Below, piece by piece: positions 58,053-64,000 of a DNA stretch of 64,000 nucleotides. This DNA comes from Sipunculus nudus. Taxonomy: Eukaryota; Annelida; Sipuncula; Golfingiida; Sipunculidae. The first letter of the stretch is position 1. Each line of letters opens with the position of its first letter. The notes below the pieces were generated by a model. It saw nothing but the letters and a program-made list of their open reading frames with translations, did not search any database and was not told the DNA's origin. The translations under genes and the position numbers were made by a program. Location: the NCBI GenBank assembly GCA_026874595.1, contig CM049322.1:9286400-9350399 (forward strand), read 5' to 3'.

Positions 58053-59020
58053 TTACAACTCAATACATTTAAATTTGCCTTGATTAACCTGTGAAAATAA
58101 TTGACATTATGAATGTCAATTAAAGGATCTCAAAACTTTGTCGTTTACACAAAATCTAGGTAGTGCTGCACATGTAGAGATACGGCTAAAAACAAACCAT
58201 AACTCAACCGGTCCTGCATCCATTTTGCTTCGCAATCGATGCAGTTCTGACCTCCCCCCCCCCATGGAATACACAATTTGTCTTAAACGATGTCGGCGGT
58301 TATATTTACAGTTCACAGAAATTGATATGTGGATGTATGGATATCACTTCCTTTGCTATAATTTGCCGTGCTGTATATTCTCTGTGTTTCGCACGTTGAT
58401 CAAAGAGTTATGTACAACCGTTGAATATATTTTTAGTCACATGACAATGTATATAGATAATATTATTATTCGTTTTGTGTGAGTTAGCTGTCTCGAGAAC
58501 TTTTTGAACGTTTGTACATATGAACATAGCCCAAACACCGTTATATTAACAGCGTGTAAGTGTAATTGTACATTAGTGAGATAATTGGTTCATTTTTTCC
58601 CCATTACATCATTGCTACCGTTCTTTCTACATTGAACAAATGCTTGATTTTCAGATGTTACTCATTTCATTAGGTTCATATTGAAAACTTTCATGTGCAT
58701 GGACTTTGCCTTGAAATAGCCTTGATGTAACATGTTTGGATGTTCATTATCTAAACACTCCAATACATTTATGCCAACGCTACTGAATTTAGATGATCCA
58801 GTGCGTTTTGTGGAAATGACAGAGCGGGGCTTTACAGTCCTCCAACCGCCTACTAGACCTGAAAATCATTATATTTAATCAATAGTGCACCAGATGTTTC
58901 TTTTAAAATTTTCATATTCATTACTAGACCAGCTAGCCGGATTGTGTATGTTACTAAGAGCTCCCTTTTTGTATGGTGATTGGAGCGTTTTTGCCAGCTA
59001 TGTTAATGAGAGCGTTGATT
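58053..59020. other. Stretch upstream of the receptor gene, no gene recognised
   Basis: An open frame of about 114 codons from 58138 has no domain, no start context and no splice partner, so I do not call it a gene. Poly-C lies at 58253-58262. Confidence 0.45.
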
Positions 59021-59024
59021 CATG

Positions 59025-59030
59025 TATAAA
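59025..59030 (+). promoter_or_regulatory. TATA box of the receptor gene (putative)
   Basis: TATAAA in the context CATGTATAAAG, about 90 bases upstream of the proposed start codon of the two-exon receptor gene, leaving room for a short 5' UTR. Confidence 0.4.
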
Positions 59031-59114
59031 GTTGCGGAGATATATATGACCGATTCACAACGATAAACATACAAGCACTCAGAGCGTCTACTCCGGTGAT
59101 CTGACTGATATATC

Positions 59115-61818
59115 ATGGATTTGTCTACTTTGAGTATGTAAGGTCTTATTCTTTTTAAATCGCTTCCAAACTGTTTATTTCCTTACTTCAGGTGTTTCAA
59201 TTTTTATATTAAATAGTTTCGTGTAAATAAAATGGCACAAGTGTAATTTTTGCTGTTTTTTATGTTCATGCAACTACTGTTGGGCGTGGGTCGTATAAGC
59301 CGCTCTTTATATAAAAAGATATATATTTCAAATTTTATTTGGACTAAAGTCTCCTCAAGAGCCTTTGGGTTTTTATGTCCATCGAACAATAATTAGATTT
59401 CGTTTATTGAGTGATAATTTGATTTTATCTACTGAATGAAATTTAATTGAATTAATGTAAAAGAACTAAATACGTTGCTTGTTCTTGCGTGATGCATGTT
59501 GATTTGCTCTCGTGGGATATTGTGTGAATCAAGATAGTATCTTAATAATTAGGTCACTTGTGTTCTGAATTTCACTGAATTTCACCCATAACATTTTGGA
59601 CTTTTCAAACTTATACATTGTAGATTTTAAATCAAAACTGTAACAAATCCTTCAACAAAGGGTCACAAGTCCCACTATTTCAGCTTTACGAAATAGCTGT
59701 CGCTGTTATTAAATAAAACGGATTTCAGACTCATCTAAACCAATTTTAATTTTTTTTTTATTTATTTGATGTTTTTTTTATCAAATGTGTTCCAGCAAAA
59801 CAGGTATTATTCACTTCAATTATTATCCTGTACCAGAATGTTGTGAAACTAAAAATAAATTATTTTGCTGTTAATGCGGTCCCAGCACAGCTGGAGTTAC
59901 TTTTGGAGCTAGATGCTGAATGGTACCAACAATTAAGTCCGCCAGGAGAGTAAATATAAAGTACTTGACTTTGAGGATATCAGTAAAATATAAAGTAGCA
60001 GATTTCGTAGATATTCGAAATGTATCAGGCACTTCAGTAATGCCAAGTAATGTTTATCCTCTACAGAAAAAATGACAAAATATAGCATATACTATAATTA
60101 GGTCCAAAAAGGGGAATTAATAAAATTCCGTCATATGCGTTTTATTAGAAATAAAATTTTCCGGTATCATTCATGAGTTTTCCGGACATGAAAGCTGTCT
60201 AATAATGTTTATAATTCTTAGGAAAAAATAACAAAATATAGCATGTACTTTAATTCTTGTATCCGCCTAAAATCTAACATAGTTATTCTCCATGAGATCG
60301 AGATATCGCCCAAGTCGAGCCTATTATGCTGACGCGATACCCAATAAACGGTCTTATTGTAAATAAAGTTGTGAACAGCCTGGTAGTATAAATAATTTGT
60401 ACGTTTGGCATTTGCGTATAACAGTGTAGTTCTGGTCCTAATTTTTGCCAAACTTGTCAAACCTTTCGTGCCACTGCTTTTTTAATATTCTTAGCTGTAC
60501 CTATACATATTTGTATACTTTTCATTTGTTTTATATATGTACATCTAGGGTCCCCATAAGTGCACTGTATTTGACTCGAGCGATAATGTTAAAAAAAAAC
60601 AATTTTACACATGATTAATATTTTCTGCTCACAGTATCCAGAGATGGAACGTAGGAAGAAGTAGGATTAATGCATGCTACTGCGGTTAAGTTGATGAGCA
60701 GCCTCATGATGTAACAATTAAAACAAAGCCATATTCATATTACTGCTTTATAATATTATTTAAAGGTATAATATAAATACAAATTCCTCTTCAGTGGCCT
60801 TCGAAGCAGTGATGCCTCGGAATATGTTGGTGTCAATGAAAGTTTCACAAAAAATCCAAGCACCATCCAGTATGATACGCAAAGCAAACAAACCATCATC
60901 GTTACTCATGGAGTCACAGGAGGAGCTTTTGATGTTCCGCCATCAACTTTTGCTGGCGTCCCTGGCACCAAGATAGAGGACATTTTACAAATCGTAACAG
61001 AAAACTTTAGGTGGGCTTCGCTTCCCCTAAACCTGCTGGCTATATTAGTGATATGTCAAACAAGCATGATCTCAAAAGCCGTATCATTATACTATATTGC
61101 TTTGTCTGTGTGTCTGATTTTACGCAGCGCTAACCAACTGGTTTTAATTCAGTATAACCATATTGTTGACCAGCCGGGACATATTTGCCCCTTGTTTGGG
61201 CTTACAACCACATTTAGCCATGACTGCATCAACTTTCTTATCTCGGCAATAGCATGTATGCAACTTGGAGCAATGGCTTTGCCATTTTCGGCAGCTAGAC
61301 TCTGGTCACGTAAGAGGGTTGCAAATTCTACCGCTTTTATCATTACTTTCAATCTTATTCTCTCTGCCGCCCTTCTTCCACTAAATGATTACAAGAGTGA
61401 AAAATGTTCACGGTTTGCTATACGTGTAGGTTCGACTCTCATTGTCGCTATATATTTTATAGGTATAGTAATCATGATATGTTGTAACATTGCGATTCTG
61501 ATCTATCTTGTTAAAGCTAAAAAAGCAAGGCCGGGGCAGTCATGTAATACAGATTGGCAAAGCGTCTTTTCCCGATTTAAATTAACATCCTTCGTTACTA
61601 CTACTATGTTTATTGTTTGCCATGTTCCTCTGGTGGTGGGTCGATTTATAAGTATATTTTTTCAAGATTCTATTCAGTCTCGGGTAATAATTATGGTGTT
61701 AGAAATGTTATTGTCATTTTATGACATAAGTCCGTTGTTCACACACCTATTAACAAACAGCAAAACCAGGGACGAACTCTATCAAAGACTGAAATGTAAC
61801 GGTCAATCTTCAAATTGA
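59115..61818 (+). CDS. Rhodopsin-like seven-transmembrane receptor (GPCR), two exons
   Basis: Exons 59115-59137 (only eight codons, ending donor AT|GTAAGG) and 60795-61818 (acceptor CCTCTTCAG) join in phase 2 and give 348 residues. The intron is about 1.66 kb. The N-terminus (1-80) is extracellular, with the sequon NES. Hydrophobic segments fit TM1 81-99, TM2 103-127, TM3 147-174, TM4 185-204, TM5 218-247, TM6 270-296 and TM7 304-328. Cys 139 before TM3 and Cys 212 before TM5 can form the usual disulfide. The TM3 end reads AARLWS instead of DRY, and TM7 reads DISPLF instead of NPxxY. TM6 has CHVPL in place of CWxP. A receptor call is well supported; the ligand is unknown. Poly(A) candidate ATTAAA at 61873. 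The tiny first exon is the least certain part. Confidence 0.75.
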
Positions 61819-62734
61819 GTTTTTTATTATTTCAATGTGATTGTTTACCATTATGTATACACGTTTGTACCGATTAAAGTTTCATAAATTAATATTGGTC
61901 GGTGGATGTGCACAACTGTATAAATACGATGTGTATACGTAAGCTTAGGTTATCGTAATAGATTACTAATATGTTATATACATGATTTAAATGCATATTG
62001 ATAAACTTCTTTCATCATATGTTATTGTTGTATATTACTGGCCGTCACCATATAAATGTTTTGATAAAGCCAGAGTCACTCTGTCAATTTATAATCGTTT
62101 ATAGAACATTCACTTGATGTAAAGTTTAAGAGGTTATTGCAATTCACTGCTAATGTTTCAACTATAAACATGATATTTCTGCATTTCATGCTGTTACTTT
62201 GTATTAATGGTATATGCATTTATACTCTGTACAAAATGCGAAAAAAATATCTATGATCATATGTTACTGAAATGTAAAGACATATGTTACGAATAATACT
62301 TAATACTTGAGGAATAACAACAATATAATAATGTATTGATTAACATTAGAAGTAATTCAAAAGGATATACAAGTGTTCAATTGTACAATTTACATGTATT
62401 GTATAGGCATTTAAATGACATGTGCATAGAATTTTAACAATCATTTATTAACTACCCGGAAGATTTACCGAATGTTTAATCGTGATGATGATTAATTCAA
62501 GTCAGAATTTGACGTAATTCTGTTCTTTTACAAAGCATCTTATGATGGTTTCTTTGAATTTCTTTGTTATGCGCGATTTCGATATGATTGTACAAAAAAA
62601 CCCACACACATGTGTACTATAGTTATGAATTAGGTAATAATAAAAAAGTTACAGACAATAAATGATATTATTTTTTTTAGTGTTTGTTTTACGGAAGAGG
62701 GTCTAATAAAGCCCTGTGTGTTTAATTTATCGGG
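61819..62734. other. 3' region of the receptor gene and AT-rich intergenic DNA
   Basis: ATTAAA at 61873-61878 may end the transcript. Nothing else is recognisable. Confidence 0.5.
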
Positions 62735-63606
62735 ACCCATTGATCTCGACGCTCAGCTGAATTTGTCTATAAGGATAATTGTATGAGCTTTTTCAAAATG
62801 TGGGCCCTGTGACCCTGACCCTTGATTTTTGGTCGAAAAATCTGAGAAATGAATGTCATAAAAATCCATCCACTAATTCTTGACATTACTTTACATAACG
62901 TAAGGGCATCGCAAAATGCCCATATACCGACTTCTAGTGCGGGTTCAGTTAGGACTGAATAATTTCATCTGATGTATTAAAATGAAAGCCTGGTCAGCAT
63001 GCAAATTAGCAGGTTAGTCCTTTGGTGTTAAATGCATCAACAATCTTTTAAAAGAAAGTATGTCCTGTCACATTGACCTTTGACCTCAGGACCCGATAAA
63101 TCAAAAGGATTCTTTTCTTAATGGAGTTTTATATAAAAGCCAAGTTTGAAACCAATTTGTTAATCCAAACTGGAGTTATCATCTGAAAAAAACTTTGGAC
63201 AGATGGTCCATGTAACCTTGAGATTTGGCCTTGCGGTCCCAAATTCAAAAGGGTTCTTCTCCTATTGGCATGTCAGCTTTATAGGTAAGAAGGAAGGATT
63301 GGAATGAAAAAATGCATACAATGCAATCACAATCTTGTTTAAAGAAAGTCAAAGGGTCCTCATTTATTGGTCGGTCATATATTAGTCAAGTTTGAATCCA
63401 ATATGTCAATCCAAAGTTCATCATCAAGAAACAATTTTGTGACCTAACTTCTGGTGTCCATTGTATTGACCTCCCTGGATGTTCAATTAGAAGTTTCTAG
63501 GGTCAGCAGTTACGTTTTGTACCTTGTGAACGGATGGACAGACGGCCGGACGGATGACGGACAAAGCGACATTCCTATACATTCCATCCACTGAGCTTAA
63601 ACGATT
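62735..63606 (-). repeat. Dispersed repeat family with ~150-bp period, copy 3 (inverted)
   Basis: The right edge, read on the minus strand, has AAGCTCAGTGGATGG then TTTGTCCGTCATCCGTCC, like the heads of copies 1 and 2. The body has CCTGTCACATTGACCTTTGA, GGTCCATGTAACCTTGAG and CAAAAGGGTTCTTCTCCTAT units spaced about 150-170 bases apart. The internal units are a different subfamily from copies 1 and 2. Confidence 0.5.
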
Positions 63607-64000
63607 TATATAAAGAGGAAGGGTAAATCATTTATCTTATATATAAAACAAGATTGGGCATGGACCCTGCTAAGTCAGAAGGTTCTACGTTTTATACGAA
63701 CTGTTACTCTATGTGTTCACACATAGCCTTAACATGGCTCGCTGAATATAAGTCTCAGTGATTATCATTTCAGCTGTGAAAGGACGTCTTACAGGATCTT
63801 CATAGAATCTTAATCAAATTTGAACTTTGCAGGTCCGAATGTAATCATCTATAAGGTGCTCAAATCTTGTTCTGTCACATATCTTGCAGAATATAGTTAA
63901 CGGTAACCTAATTTCGGATGTAGAAGGAGACTATAATGAACTTCCTTTAAAAGACAAACGTTTCTAGATCCAGCAGTCACGATTTGTGTGTTGTCTGAAT
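63607..64000. other. End of window, no gene recognised
   Basis: No exon or RNA signal can be supported. A CTTATATATAAAACAAGA word at 63636-63653 may mark another repeat edge. Confidence 0.4.

Noticed and set aside
58138-58482. A 114-codon plus-strand frame next to the receptor gene
   Set aside because: No domain, and no splice or promoter support. It lies between a satellite and the receptor promoter.

Overview
The window looks like nuclear DNA of an animal, most likely a bivalve or related mollusc. That assignment is an inference from intron-rich genes, a CARD-NACHT-LRR immune receptor, a C-type lectin-like gene, a divergent rhodopsin-like GPCR, tRNA-derived SINEs, non-autonomous hAT/pogo-type debris and very abundant AT, CA, GA and G/C microsatellites. 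Nothing bacterial (operons, ribosome binding sites, CRISPR) was seen. The very long open frames at 0.8-6.2 kb and 40.6-42.2 kb are products of stop-free minisatellites, not genes.

Layout. 1-7133: a promoter plus first-exon module present twice as direct repeats (1-808 and 6313-7133), separated by a 5.4 kb minisatellite of 30/31-bp units. 7134-11280: probable long first intron with an hAT-like repeat. 11281-16279: a five-coding-exon CARD-NACHT-LRR (NLR-type) gene whose splice phases all agree, followed by a 157-bp tandem triplication covering its stop codon. 19560-22085: a broken lectin-like paralogue whose first exon is split by a 1.35 kb hAT-type element. 23601-24905: a three-exon secreted C-type lectin-like gene. 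25-37 kb: mostly gene-poor, with a minus-strand exon-like pair, SINEs, a 150-bp-period repeat, a long hairpin and a Mutator-like transposon fragment cut by a GA microsatellite. 40.7-42.1 kb: a TGTC/CCGTC-rich minisatellite. 44.9-48.0 kb: a third diverged promoter/first-exon copy followed by a dead fragment of the NLR (two exons and their intron). 50.5-56.9 kb: nested local duplications and retroposon tails. 56.9-58.05 kb: a 64-bp satellite. 59.1-61.8 kb: a two-exon seven-transmembrane receptor gene. 62.7-63.6 kb: an inverted copy of the 150-bp-period repeat family.

How it fits together. The three promoter/first-exon copies and the two NLR copies suggest repeated local duplication of one promoter-NLR unit. 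One copy (11.3-16.3 kb) is intact in sequence and the other (47.2-48.0 kb) is dead. The lectin locus shows the same pattern, with one intact and one transposon-disrupted copy. This resembles a lineage-specific, birth-and-death innate immunity cluster. Gene models come from reading frame, splice-site and phase consistency only; no transcript or database evidence was available.
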